Counted from the first letter of the stretch, positions 52,827 through 62,780 are shown. The stretch: 64,000 bases of DNA from Herbidospora sakaeratensis (GCF_001570525.1 NZ_BBXC01000008.1:124001-188000), one strand, 5' to 3'. The notes: generated from the letters alone by a model not told the origin. Translations and numbers: made by a program.

Positions 52827-54859
52827 GCCGCCCCGATCTGGCGCGTGATCGTCGGGTCGGTGATGGCGGCGTCGTCGGCCAGCAGGAACGCCTTGCTGAG
52901 GATCAGCGACAACCGGCCGTCCTCCTCGAACGGGAGGAACAGGCCGTTCGCCGCGGCGGCCTTGGCCACGATGCACAGGTAGGCGTCGTTGGGTTCCATC
53001 AGGATGTTCGCCGAGCCCAGGTGGATCTTGTAGGTGCGCAGGTCGCCCCGGACCACCAGGAAACGGCCCGCCAGGGTGCAGCGGCCGGCGATGGCCAGCC
53101 GGGGCAGCAGGCGGGCCAGGGCGTCGCGGCGGACCTCGGCCGACGACGACAACTCGTCGAAGGAGCGCTCGGCCCAGTGGTCGCGCAGCGCGCCGGGCCC
53201 CCATTCGGCCCCGTGGGGGTCGGACATGATCGAGGTGACCCCGATGAACAGGTCGGCGTCGCGCATGGCCTCGCTGAAGACCAGCGGCGGCACCTCGGCC
53301 AGCGGCGCCTCCCGCCAGGCCTTTCCGGCCGCGCGCTCGAAGCACACGGCCCCGGTCTCCGCGTAGCCCTCCTCGTAGAGGTGGTGGCTCAGGGTGACCC
53401 GCCACTCCCCGCCCGCCAGCACCCGCCGGGCCGCGCCGTCGTCGTGACCGCCGTCCCAGAAGCCCAGGTAGTGGGAGCTCCAGCCGCGGTCTTTCAGCAA
53501 CGCGCGCAGCTGCGAGTAGTGCACGATGTGCCCGTCGAACCGGCGGGAGTGGGCGCCGGCCGCCTCCTCGGCCGGGGTCAGCAGGTAGACCTCGCGGAAC
53601 GCCTGCTTGAACGGCTGCCGGATCTCCTTGTCCTGGACGACCTCGCGCCACGCCCGCACCTCGTCGGCCGTGGCCCGCGCCGGATGCCACAACCGGACCG
53701 GCGCGTCGGGCACGGTCAGCCCGAGCCGGGCCTCCCACACGCCGGGCGCGACCTCGAACTCCCAGATCAGCCGGTCGGCGACCGGGTTGCCCTCCAGCTG
53801 CCGGTAGGGCGGCGGGGTCGGGCTCGTGTAGCCGGCCTCCAGCGCCCTGGCCAGCGTGGTCTGCCGCTGGGCGGCCTGCCTGGCCAGGTCTTTGAGGCGT
53901 TTCACGGCGTCGGGGTGGTCGCGCCGGACCGCCGCCGGGACCGACTTGAGCCGCCGGTCGCCGTGCCACCACGACAACTCGACGGCCCCGTCGACGGAGA
54001 TCACGGCGGTGTGCTCGCCGACGGTCTCGCGGTGCCGCCCGTCGGGCATGCGGAACGCGACGTCGAGCCGATCGGCCAGCGCGGGCTCCATACGCTTGAA
54101 CTTCTTGGCGAGTTCCTTGGGCACCCCGGCGTGCCGGGTGATCCGGGCGGCGGTGCGCAGCGCGGCGACCGCCTCGGGGGTCGGGTGGTCTTCGGCGGCG
54201 CGGGCGATCTCGTACAGCAGCGCCTGTGAGGGCAGGGTCTTGGCCTGCGTCGGGGCGACCGCGATGCCGCGGACCATGCGGTCGAGCAGGTCGGGCAACC
54301 AGCTCTCGTCGCGGCGCAGCGCCACCCGCGCCGCGCGGCCGAGGGCGGCGACCTCGGCGTCGTCGAAGAGCCGGGTCGTGTAGGGGATCTCGCCCGCCTG
54401 CAACCTCCGCACCCTGGCGTCGGCCGACTCCAGGGCGGTGCGCGCGAAGTCGAGGTAGCCGGGCTGCGCCGCCAGCCAGTCGAGCAGCTCGCCCGGCACC
54501 GGCGCGCGGGGCACCGAGGGCAGGTCGCGCAGCGCCTCGGCGAACCGCGCCCGCTGCGCGACCTCCCAGCCGAAGATCACCGAGTTCTCGGCGACCGCGA
54601 TGGGGCCCTGGTGCCCGGCGAGATGGGCGGCCAGTTCGGCGTCCATGCCCGCGATGCCCGCCGCGACCATGGTCGGCATCGTCCACAGGCGCGGATGGCG
54701 GTCGTGCAGCGTGTTCTCGACCAGCTCGCGGGCCGCGCCCGCCATCACCCGCAGGTCGGGGATGTTGGCCCCGGCCAGGGTGGTGGTGTCGCGGGCGGTG
54801 CCGTCGAGAATGGCGTGGAGCCGCCGCGCGAGGGCCGAAAGGTCGTGGTAAACGTCCAT
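52823..54859 (-). CDS. DUF4132 domain protein
   Basis: 678 residues. The C-terminal ~200 residues (LAIAGRCTLAGRFLVVRGDLRTYKIHLGSANILMEPNDAYLCIV, in parts, then LPFEEDGRLSLILSKAFLLADD) are the DUF4132 signature also found in MolR/YehI-type proteins. The middle part has WEFEVAPGVWEARLGLTV and VYLLTPAEEAAGAHSRRFDGHIVHYSQLRALLKDRGW (parts). The N-terminal ~330 residues are helical and unassigned. No catalytic motif is known. It starts 2 bases after the stop of a small partner gene and is head-to-head with a SNF2-SWIM operon. Confidence 0.82.
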   Translation of the reverse strand: MDVYHDLSALARRLHAILDGTARDTTTLAGANIPDLRVMAGAARELVENTLHDRHPRLWTMPTMVAAGIAGMDAELAAHLAGHQGPIAVAENSVIFGWEVAQRARFAEALRDLPSVPRAPVPGELLDWLAAQPGYLDFARTALESADARVRRLQAGEIPYTTRLFDDAEVAALGRAARVALRRDESWLPDLLDRMVRGIAVAPTQAKTLPSQALLYEIARAAEDHPTPEAVAALRTAARITRHAGVPKELAKKFKRMEPALADRLDVAFRMPDGRHRETVGEHTAVISVDGAVELSWWHGDRRLKSVPAAVRRDHPDAVKRLKDLARQAAQRQTTLARALEAGYTSPTPPPYRQLEGNPVADRLIWEFEVAPGVWEARLGLTVPDAPVRLWHPARATADEVRAWREVVQDKEIRQPFKQAFREVYLLTPAEEAAGAHSRRFDGHIVHYSQLRALLKDRGWSSHYLGFWDGGHDDGAARRVLAGGEWRVTLSHHLYEEGYAETGAVCFERAAGKAWREAPLAEVPPLVFSEAMRDADLFIGVTSIMSDPHGAEWGPGALRDHWAERSFDELSSSAEVRRDALARLLPRLAIAGRCTLAGRFLVVRGDLRTYKIHLGSANILMEPNDAYLCIVAKAAAANGLFLPFEEDGRLSLILSKAFLLADDAAITDPTITRQIGAA

Positions 54860-54860
54860 C

Positions 54861-55253
54861 TCAGCCGCCGACCAGCGGCACGAGCTTGACGAACGAGACG
54901 ACCGGGTCGGTCAGCAGGTCGATCTCGACGTCGAGGTCGAGGATCTGGCGGTCGCCGACCAGCAGCAGGAAGCCGTTGCGGAGGAACGCCGCCTCGGCCG
55001 CGTCGGCCTGCTTCTCCCAGTCGAGCCTGCGGGCGGTGCGCAGGCGGTAGCCGTTGAGGTCGGCCTCGGCGTCGATCGGCCGCACCAGCCCCCGGTAGTG
55101 GTGGGAGGGGGCGGCGTTGTGCCGGGCCACCTCCTCCCGCACCCGCAGCCGCACCAGCTCTCGCGCCGAGATGCGTTCGGGCAGGTCGGGCAGGGAGAAC
55201 TCGGCCAGTGCGCGGCCGGTCGCGGTCTCGTCGCGGAAGGTCACCAATGCCAT
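54861..55253 (-). CDS. Small conserved-looking partner of the DUF4132 gene
   Basis: 130 residues from the ATG at 55253. Cytoplasmic, alpha/beta, no recognised domain. Features: FSLPDLPERISARELVRLRVREEVARHN (parts), an NGYRLRTARRLDWEKQADAA segment and a C-terminal DLDVEIDLLTDPVVSFVKLVPLVGG. The order small protein then DUF4132 with one intervening base implies co-translation. Its role may be as an adaptor for the larger protein (inference). Confidence 0.7.
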   Translation of the reverse strand: MALVTFRDETATGRALAEFSLPDLPERISARELVRLRVREEVARHNAAPSHHYRGLVRPIDAEADLNGYRLRTARRLDWEKQADAAEAAFLRNGFLLLVGDRQILDLDVEIDLLTDPVVSFVKLVPLVGG

Positions 55254-55341
55254 GGGGGGCACCCGTCGTCGTGGGGAAGATCATGTGCAGGCCCCCATTC
55301 ATAGCAACGGCTCCCGACAGAATCGGGGGTAACTTGTCGGG

Positions 55342-58161
55342 ATGCCAGTGCACGCGGTCTGGGCCGGGGGGCGGGCCGGATTCTGGGCGGAAGGTTCGCC
55401 GTGTCCCGCGACGTCGGAACACCATCCGTTCGCCGGGCCGCCCGAGGAGCTCGGCGGCCGGCCAGAAGAGGTCGTGCTGCGGTTGCCGTCCGACGCCGAC
55501 GGGCCGGTGCACTCGTCGTTCACCACGGCGACCCGGTTGCGCGAGTGGTCGGTGCCCGCGGTCTTCCCGGCCGACCTGCCCGAGCTCGAAGAGCCTTCTG
55601 GTTCGGTACGTTTCCTCGCGGCCCTCGACGAGTTCGCCCGTGACCTGGTGAGAAGGGGCCGGGTGCTGCCCGGCCTGGTCGACCGCGAGGCCCGCTGGCG
55701 GCCGGTGCTGACCGGGCCCGACGCCGCCCGGGCCGCCGAACTGGCCGCCGCGATGCCGCCGGTGTTCCGCTCGGCCGACCCCCGGCCCGCCCGCGAGGTG
55801 CTGCACGACGCGCTGACGCGGCTCGCCGACCGGGCCGTGCGCGCCGCCCTGCCCGACCGCATCCTCATGGGCCACCGCCCGGGGAAACGCAGCCCCGTCG
55901 CCGACCAGTGGGCCGTGCGGCTGATCGGCGACGACGTCCACCTCGACGGCGACCTCGGCGAGCTGCGCGCCGAGCTCGACCGCTGGCACGACGCCGCGCA
56001 CGCCTTCGACGGCCCGGTCCGGGTGTCGTTCCGGCTGGCCGAGACCGGCGACGACGGCTGGGAGGTCGGCTTCTCGGTGCAGTCGGCCGACGACCCGAGC
56101 CTCGACCTGCCGGCCGCCGAGGTGTGGCGGGGCGCGCGGCTCCCCGGGGTCGTCGCCGAACACGAGCTGCTCGCGGGGCTGGGCCGGGCGGTCCGGCTCT
56201 ACCCGGAGCTCGACCGGGCGCTGCGCGACCCCCGGCCCGAGGGGCTCGCGCTCGACACCCGGGGCGCGTTCGGGTTCCTCAAGAACGCGGCGCCGCTGCT
56301 GGGCGCGGCCGGTTTCGGGGTGCGCCTCCCGGCGTGGGCGGGCAAGACGAAGCTGGGCCTCAAGCTCACCACCCGCACCCGGCAGGGGCCGAAGGCGGTC
56401 GGCGGCCAGGGGTTCGGCCTCGACCAGATCGTCGACTTCCGGGTCGACCTGGCCGTCGGCGACCAGGTCGTCTCCGAGGAGGAGCTGGCCGAGCTGGCCC
56501 GGCTGAAGGTGCCGCTGGTCCGCGTGCGCGGCCAGTGGGTCGAGCTCGACGACCGGCAGCTGAAGGCCGCGCTGAAGATCCTGGAGCAGCGCAGAGACGG
56601 CACGCGCACCGCGCGCGAGGTCATCAACGAGGTCGTGCTCGGCGGCGACGACGAGCTCCCGATCACGGCGGTCGACGCCGACGGGCTGCTCGGCGACCTG
56701 CTGTCGGGCGAGGCCGACCGGCGGCTGGAGCCGGTCCCGGCGCCGAAGGCGCTGACCGGAACCCTGCGCCCCTACCAGGAACGCGGCCTGGCCTGGCTGA
56801 GCTTCCTGTCGGGCCTGGGCCTGGGCGGCGTGCTCGCCGACGACATGGGCCTCGGCAAGACGATCACGACCCTGTCGCTGCTGCTGGCCGAACGGGAGCG
56901 CGGCGAAGCCGCGCCGACGTTGCTGGTCTGCCCGATGTCGTTGCTCGGCAACTGGCAGAAGGAGGCCGCGCGGTTCGCCCCCGGCCTGCGGGTGCACGTC
57001 TACCACGGGTCGGGCCGCGAGCTGGCCGACGCCGACCTCGTGCTCACCACCTACGGCACCGCGCTGCGCGACATCGGCCACCTGGCGGCGCGCGAGTGGG
57101 AGCGGGTGGTCTGCGACGAGGCGCAGGCGATCAAGAACAGCGCGGCCCGGCAGGCGCAGGCGGTCAGGTCGATCCCGGCCCGCACCCGGCTGGCCCTCAC
57201 CGGCACCCCGGTCGAGAACCACCTCGCCGAGCTCTGGTCGATCATGGAGTTCTGCAACCCGGGCCTGCTCGGCTCGGCCCGCGCCTTCCGCGACCGGTTC
57301 CAGGAGCCGATCGAAGTCCGCCGCGACGAGAACGCCGTGGCCGCCCTGAAGCGCGCGACCGGCCCGTTCGTGCTGCGGCGGCTGAAGACCGACAAGACGA
57401 TCATCTCCGACCTGCCCGAGAAGCTGGAGATGAAGGTGTGGTGCACGCTCACCCCCGAGCAGGCCACCCTCTACCGCGCGGTCGTCGACGACGTGATGGG
57501 CCGCATCGAGGGCAGCGAGGGCATCGAACGGCGCGGCAACGTGCTGGCCGCGATGACCCGCCTCAAGCAGGTCTGCAACCACCCCGCCCACCTGCTGAAA
57601 GACGGCTCCCGGCTGGCCGGTCGGTCGGGCAAGCTGGCCCGCCTGGAGGAGCTCTGCGAGGAGATCCTGGCCGAGGGCGAGAAGGCGCTGGTCTTCACCC
57701 AGTACGCCGAGTTCGGCTCGCTGATCCTCCCCCACCTGGAAGCCCGGCTCGACCGCCCGGTGTTGTGGCTGCACGGCGGGCTGGCCAAGAAGCGGCGCGA
57801 GGAACTGGTCGAACGTTTCCAGACCGACGACGAGCCGATGATCTTCCTGCTGTCGCTGAAGGCGGCCGGCACCGGCCTCAACCTGACGGCGGCCAACCAC
57901 GTCGTCCACGTCGACCGCTGGTGGAACCCGGCGGTGGAGAACCAGGCGACCGACCGGGCCTTCCGCATCGGCCAGACGAAGAACGTGCAGGTCAGGAAGT
58001 TCATCTGCACGGGCACCATCGAGGAGCGCGTCGACGAGATGATCGAACGCAAACAGGCCCTGGCCGAACGCGTGGTCGGCACCGGCGAAGACTGGCTCAC
58101 CGCGTTGTCGACCGACCAGCTCAGAGACCTGTTCACGCTCGGCCCGGAGGCGGTGGCATGA
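55342..58161 (+). CDS. SNF2-family DEAD/DEAH-type helicase
   Basis: 939 residues. The N-terminal ~460 residues are the bacterial SNF2-associated region. The helicase core has GGVLADDMGLGKTITTLSL (motif I, near residue 500), VCDEAQAIKN (motif II, near 592), LALTGTPVENHLAELWSI (motif III), SLKAAGTGLNLTAANHVVHVDRWWNP (motif V, in parts) and DRAFRIGQTKNVQVRKFI (motif VI). It is an ATP-driven DNA translocase of the HepA/RapA-like bacterial type. Its stop overlaps the SWIM start (ATGA). Confidence 0.93.
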   Translation: MPVHAVWAGGRAGFWAEGSPCPATSEHHPFAGPPEELGGRPEEVVLRLPSDADGPVHSSFTTATRLREWSVPAVFPADLPELEEPSGSVRFLAALDEFARDLVRRGRVLPGLVDREARWRPVLTGPDAARAAELAAAMPPVFRSADPRPAREVLHDALTRLADRAVRAALPDRILMGHRPGKRSPVADQWAVRLIGDDVHLDGDLGELRAELDRWHDAAHAFDGPVRVSFRLAETGDDGWEVGFSVQSADDPSLDLPAAEVWRGARLPGVVAEHELLAGLGRAVRLYPELDRALRDPRPEGLALDTRGAFGFLKNAAPLLGAAGFGVRLPAWAGKTKLGLKLTTRTRQGPKAVGGQGFGLDQIVDFRVDLAVGDQVVSEEELAELARLKVPLVRVRGQWVELDDRQLKAALKILEQRRDGTRTAREVINEVVLGGDDELPITAVDADGLLGDLLSGEADRRLEPVPAPKALTGTLRPYQERGLAWLSFLSGLGLGGVLADDMGLGKTITTLSLLLAERERGEAAPTLLVCPMSLLGNWQKEAARFAPGLRVHVYHGSGRELADADLVLTTYGTALRDIGHLAAREWERVVCDEAQAIKNSAARQAQAVRSIPARTRLALTGTPVENHLAELWSIMEFCNPGLLGSARAFRDRFQEPIEVRRDENAVAALKRATGPFVLRRLKTDKTIISDLPEKLEMKVWCTLTPEQATLYRAVVDDVMGRIEGSEGIERRGNVLAAMTRLKQVCNHPAHLLKDGSRLAGRSGKLARLEELCEEILAEGEKALVFTQYAEFGSLILPHLEARLDRPVLWLHGGLAKKRREELVERFQTDDEPMIFLLSLKAAGTGLNLTAANHVVHVDRWWNPAVENQATDRAFRIGQTKNVQVRKFICTGTIEERVDEMIERKQALAERVVGTGEDWLTALSTDQLRDLFTLGPEAVA

Positions 58162-58967
58162 GTCCTGTCGGGAAAGACGGCTGGTTCGAGGCGGGCACCC
58201 CGATCAAGGTCGAGGGCGGCATCCGGGCGCGCGGCCGTCGGGGGACGATCGGGGAGAAGTGGTGGTCGCGGCGGTTCGTCGACATCCTCGAACGCGTCTG
58301 CGACCCCGGCCGCCTCGCGCGGGGCCGCGCCTATGCCCGCCAGGGGCAGGTCGTGTCGATGTCGGTGCGAGCCGGGACCGTCGAGGGAGTGGTCCAGGGG
58401 TCGCGGCCGGAGCCGTACAGAGTCGAGATCGAGATCGAAGCCTATGGCCAGGCCGAATGGGCCGAGCTCGAACGGGTCATCGCGGGGCAGGCCGGGCACC
58501 GGGCCCGGCTGCTGGCGGGCGAGATGCCGAAGGAACTCGACGCGCTCTTCGCCGACGCCGGATATCCGCTCTTCCCCGAGCAGGGCGAGCTGGAGATGAC
58601 CTGCGGTTGCCCCGACTGGGGCAACCCGTGCAAACACGTCTCGGCGGTGCTCTACCTGCTGGCCGAGGCGTTCGACGACGACCCGTTCCTGGTGCTGGCC
58701 TGGCGCGGCAAACCCCGGGAGCAGCTCTTGGACGACCTCCGCACCCCCGCCGACGAACCGCTGGAAGACCGGCTCGCCGACTTCTACACCCTCAACGTCT
58801 CGGCCGCCCGGCTGAAGGGCCCCCGCACCCCCGACACCCCGCCCGACCTGCTGCTCAGAGCGCTGGAGCCGCCGAAGGTGAAGGTCAGGCACATCCCGCT
58901 GCTCGACCTGCTGCGCCCGGCCTACCGAGGCTTCACCGGGCCGGAGGAACCGCTGGGCGACGCCTGA
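58158..58967 (+). CDS. SWIM zinc-finger protein
   Basis: 269 residues from the ATG at 58158, overlapping the helicase stop. The SWIM finger is CGCPDWGNPCKHVSAVLY near residue 149 (CxC...CxH). N-terminal WWSRRFVDILERVCDPGRLARGRAYARQGQV and VQGSRPEPYRVEIEI are typical of the SNF2-linked SWIM family. SWIM domains bind DNA or proteins. It is regarded as a functional partner of the helicase, often found as a two-gene operon in actinomycetes. Confidence 0.93.
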   Translation: MSPVGKDGWFEAGTPIKVEGGIRARGRRGTIGEKWWSRRFVDILERVCDPGRLARGRAYARQGQVVSMSVRAGTVEGVVQGSRPEPYRVEIEIEAYGQAEWAELERVIAGQAGHRARLLAGEMPKELDALFADAGYPLFPEQGELEMTCGCPDWGNPCKHVSAVLYLLAEAFDDDPFLVLAWRGKPREQLLDDLRTPADEPLEDRLADFYTLNVSAARLKGPRTPDTPPDLLLRALEPPKVKVRHIPLLDLLRPAYRGFTGPEEPLGDA

Positions 58968-58986
58968 CCGCGGCCGGTTCGGGGGC

Positions 58987-59925
58987 TCAGGTGTCGACGA
59001 AGCCCTGGGGGACCATCACCCGCACCCCGTTGGGGACGGTCTTGATCACCAGGGGGGTCATCAGCCGCACCTCGCCGTCGATGTCGGCGGCCATGGGCGG
59101 GTCGGTCTCCAGGAGCATCTCCTTGCCGACCACGAACGGGCCGCCCGCGAGGCTGCGCCACTTGCCGGTGGTGGCCCGCAGGAAGGTCTCGCCCAGCAGG
59201 CGCAGCCGCTTGCCGGAGCCGAGCTGGTAGGCGACCAGGTTTCTGTTGTCGATGGAGATGTCGCTGGCGATCTGCCAGCCGCCGTGGAAACGCCCGTTGG
59301 CGATGTTGAGCTGGTGGGTGAGCAGCTCGTGGCGGCGGCCCTCGACGGTGATGAACGCCCGGAACGGCGTGTGGCCGGGCAGGATCGTCAGCGCGGTGAG
59401 CGGGTAGGCGGCCCGGCCGGCCATTCGCTTCAGCCACGGCTTGACAGTGCCGGCCACCTCGACCGACACCCCGAAGCTGGCCAGGTTGGCGAACGGGCGG
59501 TCGCCGCACAGGCCGAGGTCGATGTCGGCGACCTTGCCCTCGGTGAAGACGCGCACCGCGCCCTGGCGGGTCAGCGGCAGCCCGAGGCTGCGGGCGAAGT
59601 TGTTGGTGGTGCCCAGCGGCAACACGCCGAGCGCGACGTCGCGGTGGGCGATGTGCTTGATCGAGCTGGACAGGGTGCCGTCGCCGCCGCCCACGATGAG
59701 CAGGTCGGGACCGAGGCCGAGGGCTTCGTCGAGACGGTCGCGCAACCGCCGCGGGTCGTCGACGGGGAACACCCCGAGGGGCGAGAAGCCGGATTCGCGG
59801 ATGAGCCGCACGACTTCGGCGAAGTGTTTGCGGCCCCGGCGCGATTTGGTGTTCACGACGACGGCGGCCCGGCGATTCTCCCGGATGGCCGCCGTATGGT
59901 CGAGCTTGCTCCGCACCCTGCACAT
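58987..59925 (-). CDS. Diacylglycerol kinase-type lipid kinase
   Basis: 312 residues from the ATG at 59925 (MCRVRSKL); the ATG at 59955 is possible. DAGK catalytic domain: AAVVVNTKSRRGRKHF, LLIVGGGDGTLSSSI (near residue 80), GVLPLGTTNNFARSLGLP, then the beta-sandwich domain (VAYQLGSGKRLRLLGE, DIDGEVRLMTPLVIKTVP). Members phosphorylate diacylglycerol or related lipids such as sphingosine or polyprenol-linked lipids; substrate not fixed. Convergent with the SWIM gene. Confidence 0.88.
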   Translation of the reverse strand: MCRVRSKLDHTAAIRENRRAAVVVNTKSRRGRKHFAEVVRLIRESGFSPLGVFPVDDPRRLRDRLDEALGLGPDLLIVGGGDGTLSSSIKHIAHRDVALGVLPLGTTNNFARSLGLPLTRQGAVRVFTEGKVADIDLGLCGDRPFANLASFGVSVEVAGTVKPWLKRMAGRAAYPLTALTILPGHTPFRAFITVEGRRHELLTHQLNIANGRFHGGWQIASDISIDNRNLVAYQLGSGKRLRLLGETFLRATTGKWRSLAGGPFVVGKEMLLETDPPMAADIDGEVRLMTPLVIKTVPNGVRVMVPQGFVDT

Positions 59926-59981
59926 GGTAGTGCCCGGCGGTCTCCCGCCGGGCACCGGTCAAGCGAACGTGATCTTAACGA

Positions 59982-62780
59982 CTACTTCTTCGGCGGGGTC
60001 ACCTGGACGATGACGCCGAGGTTCAGCGGCAGCGGGCTGACGAGCTTCAGCTTGACGCCGAGCTGCTTGCCCTCGTCACCGGGGTTGCCGGTGCCGAGCA
60101 CGAACCCGTTGACGTTCTCGCCGTACAGGTCGGTGGCGGGGCTGCCGTCGGGGTTGACGATCCGGGCGGTGTACGCCTGGTTCTCCTTCGACGGCACGAC
60201 CACCGAGGCGTCGCGCAGGCGGAAGTAGAGACCGTCGGGACGGTTCTCCAGGCCCGGGTACCAGGTCTTGGCGTCGGTGAACTCCTTGACCGGGTTCTGC
60301 GCGGGGAAGCTGGTGCAGTACTCGACGAACGGCTCCGCCGCCGGCTCCAGGCACTCCTTGAACGGATACGTCTTGCCGAAGCCGAAGGCGGCGTTGGCGG
60401 CCTGCGGACGCATCGGGATGTTCTTCAGGGCGCTGGGGTCCTTCGTCGCGGCGACGCCGGAGCGGCGCAGCGGCTCGAAGTGGGAGTCGACGAGCAGGAG
60501 CTGGCCCTTCGACCCGACCGACGGCAGGTTGAAGTGGTTGGCGGCCGGGTTGTTCATGCCGTACGCCGCGTCGCGCAGCCACACGAGGAGGCCGGGGGCG
60601 TTGTAGGCGACCTTCTCGACCTTCCAGGCGCCGTCGCGCTGCCAGGTGGTGTCATAGGTGTACTTGAGGCCCTGGTCGAAGCCGTCGTAGTTGCGCCACT
60701 CGGCCAGGTAGTACTGCTCGGAGTTGATCGAGCCGCCGTGGATGTTCCAGCCCGCGCCGGTCGTGTCGGTGAACGTGCCGGTGGTGGCGGTCCAGCCGTT
60801 GGCGCCGCCCTCGACGTCGTCGCTCCAGACGGTCGCGCCACCGGCGGTGACGGCGAAGTCGTCGGAGAACCAGCCGCGCTCGATGGCGGCCTCGTCGGTG
60901 TTGTACGTCAGCCGGATCTGGACGGTGGCGCCCGCGAACGGCATCAGGTCGACGTAGTCGTGCCGCCAGCCGTGGGTGTCGCCGGTCAGGCCGTACTTCT
61001 TGTTGCCGAAGTCGTGCATGCGGCCGTTCGGGTCGGCGTAGCCGTCGTCGGTGGTGACGAGGGTGCCGTCCTCGGCGTAGACCTTCTGCTGGGCCCAGGT
61101 GGCGCCGCCGTCGGTCGAGACCTCGACGAAGCCGAAGTCCCACTCCTCCTCGATGGTGTAGTCGTTCCACATCCAGAAGCGGGGGTCGCCGGTCGCCGGG
61201 ACCTGGACGGTCCGGGTCAGCTTGCTGTCGGCCCACATCTGGTCGTTGTTCGACCACCACATGTTCGCGCCCGAGTGGGGCGTGGCCATGACGACGTGCT
61301 TGGACGGCAGGTTGATGCGCAGGCCGTCCTCGGTCAGCTTGGGCGTGCGCGAGGTCTGGCCGATGGTGACCAGCTTGGTCCTGTCACCGGGGTTGACGAC
61401 CTCGGGGTCGACCCAGCCGAGCACCCACTTGTCCCAGAGGCCCATGTGGGTCGGCATCGACTGGAAGATCGGGCCCGAGTGGGAGCCGGTCGACATCAGG
61501 TCCCAGAACTCCACCGAGCTGTCGCCGGCGCCGGAGGCGTCGTACAGGTCGGGCAGGCCCAGGTCGTGGCCGTACTCGTGGGCGAAGACGCCGACGCCGG
61601 AGTCCTCCGGCTGCACGATGTAGTTGGCGATCTTCTTGTTGGTGCCCGGGACGGTGTAGCCGCCGGGGATGGTCGAGGAGTGCGCCCAGATGGCGTACGT
61701 GCCCTCGGCGCCGCCGCCGCCCGACTTGTCCTCACCGGCGTGCACGAGCACGAGGTGGTCGATGACGCCGTCGGGCTCCAGGACGTTGCCGTCGCCGTCG
61801 GCGTCGGCGGTGTCCTCGATGTCGTAGTCGGCCCACGGGAAGTTCGGCTGCTGCTGCGCGAGCACGTTCACCGCGTCGATGCCGAGCTGGGCCGGGCCCG
61901 CCGGGTTGTCGGGGTGGCCGGCCATCTGCTGCGGGTAGGTGCCGCACTGACCGGCGCCGTACCAGGCCTCGGAGTGGGGGACCTTCAGCCAGCCGATCGC
62001 CGCGCCCGAGACGGTGTAGGCGCCCTTCGACATCTCCTCGTACATCTTCTTCATGGTGAAGCCGGAGATGTCGATGCCCTTCTTGCCGTCGCGGGGGTCC
62101 TTGAGGTCCTTGCGGACCCGCTCGGTGATCCCGGCGTCGGAGTAGAGCATCTTGTTGAAGTGGTCGGTGCTGAAGTTCGGCACCCAGAAGGAGTTGTTGT
62201 CCTTCCCGCCGCCCGCGGCCGTGGCCGGGTCGGGGATGTTGTTGTGCAGCGGGCCGTTCAGCTTCGTGCCGGCCGGCTCGGTGACGCAGGTGTTGATGTC
62301 GGCGGTCGACACCGGGCGGACGAACCCGGAGAAGTCGTCGTTGGCGTTCTCGTTGAACTCCACCAGAAGCGTCAGCAGTTTGGCCGTGCGCTTCGTGCCC
62401 GCCTTCTTGTAGATGAAGTCGAACGGGTTCTGGCCGGTCCTGATGGCGCGGCGCTCGTTGTTGGCCAGGCCGCGGGCGGCGACGGGGTTGCCGCCGGCGT
62501 ACTTGTGGTCGATCTCGTCGGCGATCGCCGCGGTCGCCTGGCGGCTGGCCTTGGCGGCCTCGCTCAGCTTCTCGTCCGAGCGGTCGGAGACGTCCGACTG
62601 CGCGCGCGGGGGCGTGTAGTTGATGTAGTGGTCGCTGAGCGACGGGATCCAGCGGGCCTCCGTGGAGTCCGCCGATGCCGGGACCGTGGCCGCGGTGAGA
62701 CCCGCGGCCAGCAGCCCGAGCGCGGGCACGATGGCGGCCAACCGCCGCGCCCTGCGAGGGGATGCTGCAAAGGCTGACAA
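59982..62780 (-). CDS. Secreted M6 metalloprotease (immune inhibitor A family)
   Basis: 932 residues from a TTG at 62780 behind GGGAGGA. Signal peptide of about 37 residues (RRLAAIVPALGLLAAGLTAATVPASA within). A propeptide-like region precedes the peptidase M6 domain, which has the zinc motif VGVFAHEYGHDLGLPDLYD near residue 400 and a Met-turn candidate in WDLMSTGSHSGP. The C-terminal half has MAM/jelly-roll-like beta domains (WSDDVEGGANGWTATTG) and VEYCTSFPAQNP cysteines. Immune inhibitor A proteases degrade extracellular proteins. Confidence 0.93.
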   Translation of the reverse strand: MSAFAASPRRARRLAAIVPALGLLAAGLTAATVPASADSTEARWIPSLSDHYINYTPPRAQSDVSDRSDEKLSEAAKASRQATAAIADEIDHKYAGGNPVAARGLANNERRAIRTGQNPFDFIYKKAGTKRTAKLLTLLVEFNENANDDFSGFVRPVSTADINTCVTEPAGTKLNGPLHNNIPDPATAAGGGKDNNSFWVPNFSTDHFNKMLYSDAGITERVRKDLKDPRDGKKGIDISGFTMKKMYEEMSKGAYTVSGAAIGWLKVPHSEAWYGAGQCGTYPQQMAGHPDNPAGPAQLGIDAVNVLAQQQPNFPWADYDIEDTADADGDGNVLEPDGVIDHLVLVHAGEDKSGGGGAEGTYAIWAHSSTIPGGYTVPGTNKKIANYIVQPEDSGVGVFAHEYGHDLGLPDLYDASGAGDSSVEFWDLMSTGSHSGPIFQSMPTHMGLWDKWVLGWVDPEVVNPGDRTKLVTIGQTSRTPKLTEDGLRINLPSKHVVMATPHSGANMWWSNNDQMWADSKLTRTVQVPATGDPRFWMWNDYTIEEEWDFGFVEVSTDGGATWAQQKVYAEDGTLVTTDDGYADPNGRMHDFGNKKYGLTGDTHGWRHDYVDLMPFAGATVQIRLTYNTDEAAIERGWFSDDFAVTAGGATVWSDDVEGGANGWTATTGTFTDTTGAGWNIHGGSINSEQYYLAEWRNYDGFDQGLKYTYDTTWQRDGAWKVEKVAYNAPGLLVWLRDAAYGMNNPAANHFNLPSVGSKGQLLLVDSHFEPLRRSGVAATKDPSALKNIPMRPQAANAAFGFGKTYPFKECLEPAAEPFVEYCTSFPAQNPVKEFTDAKTWYPGLENRPDGLYFRLRDASVVVPSKENQAYTARIVNPDGSPATDLYGENVNGFVLGTGNPGDEGKQLGVKLKLVSPLPLNLGVIVQVTPPKK

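Noticed and set aside
54745-57909. 1054-residue open frame on the minus strand
   Set aside because: Antisense to the SNF2 gene and crossing the divergent promoter region; no motif.
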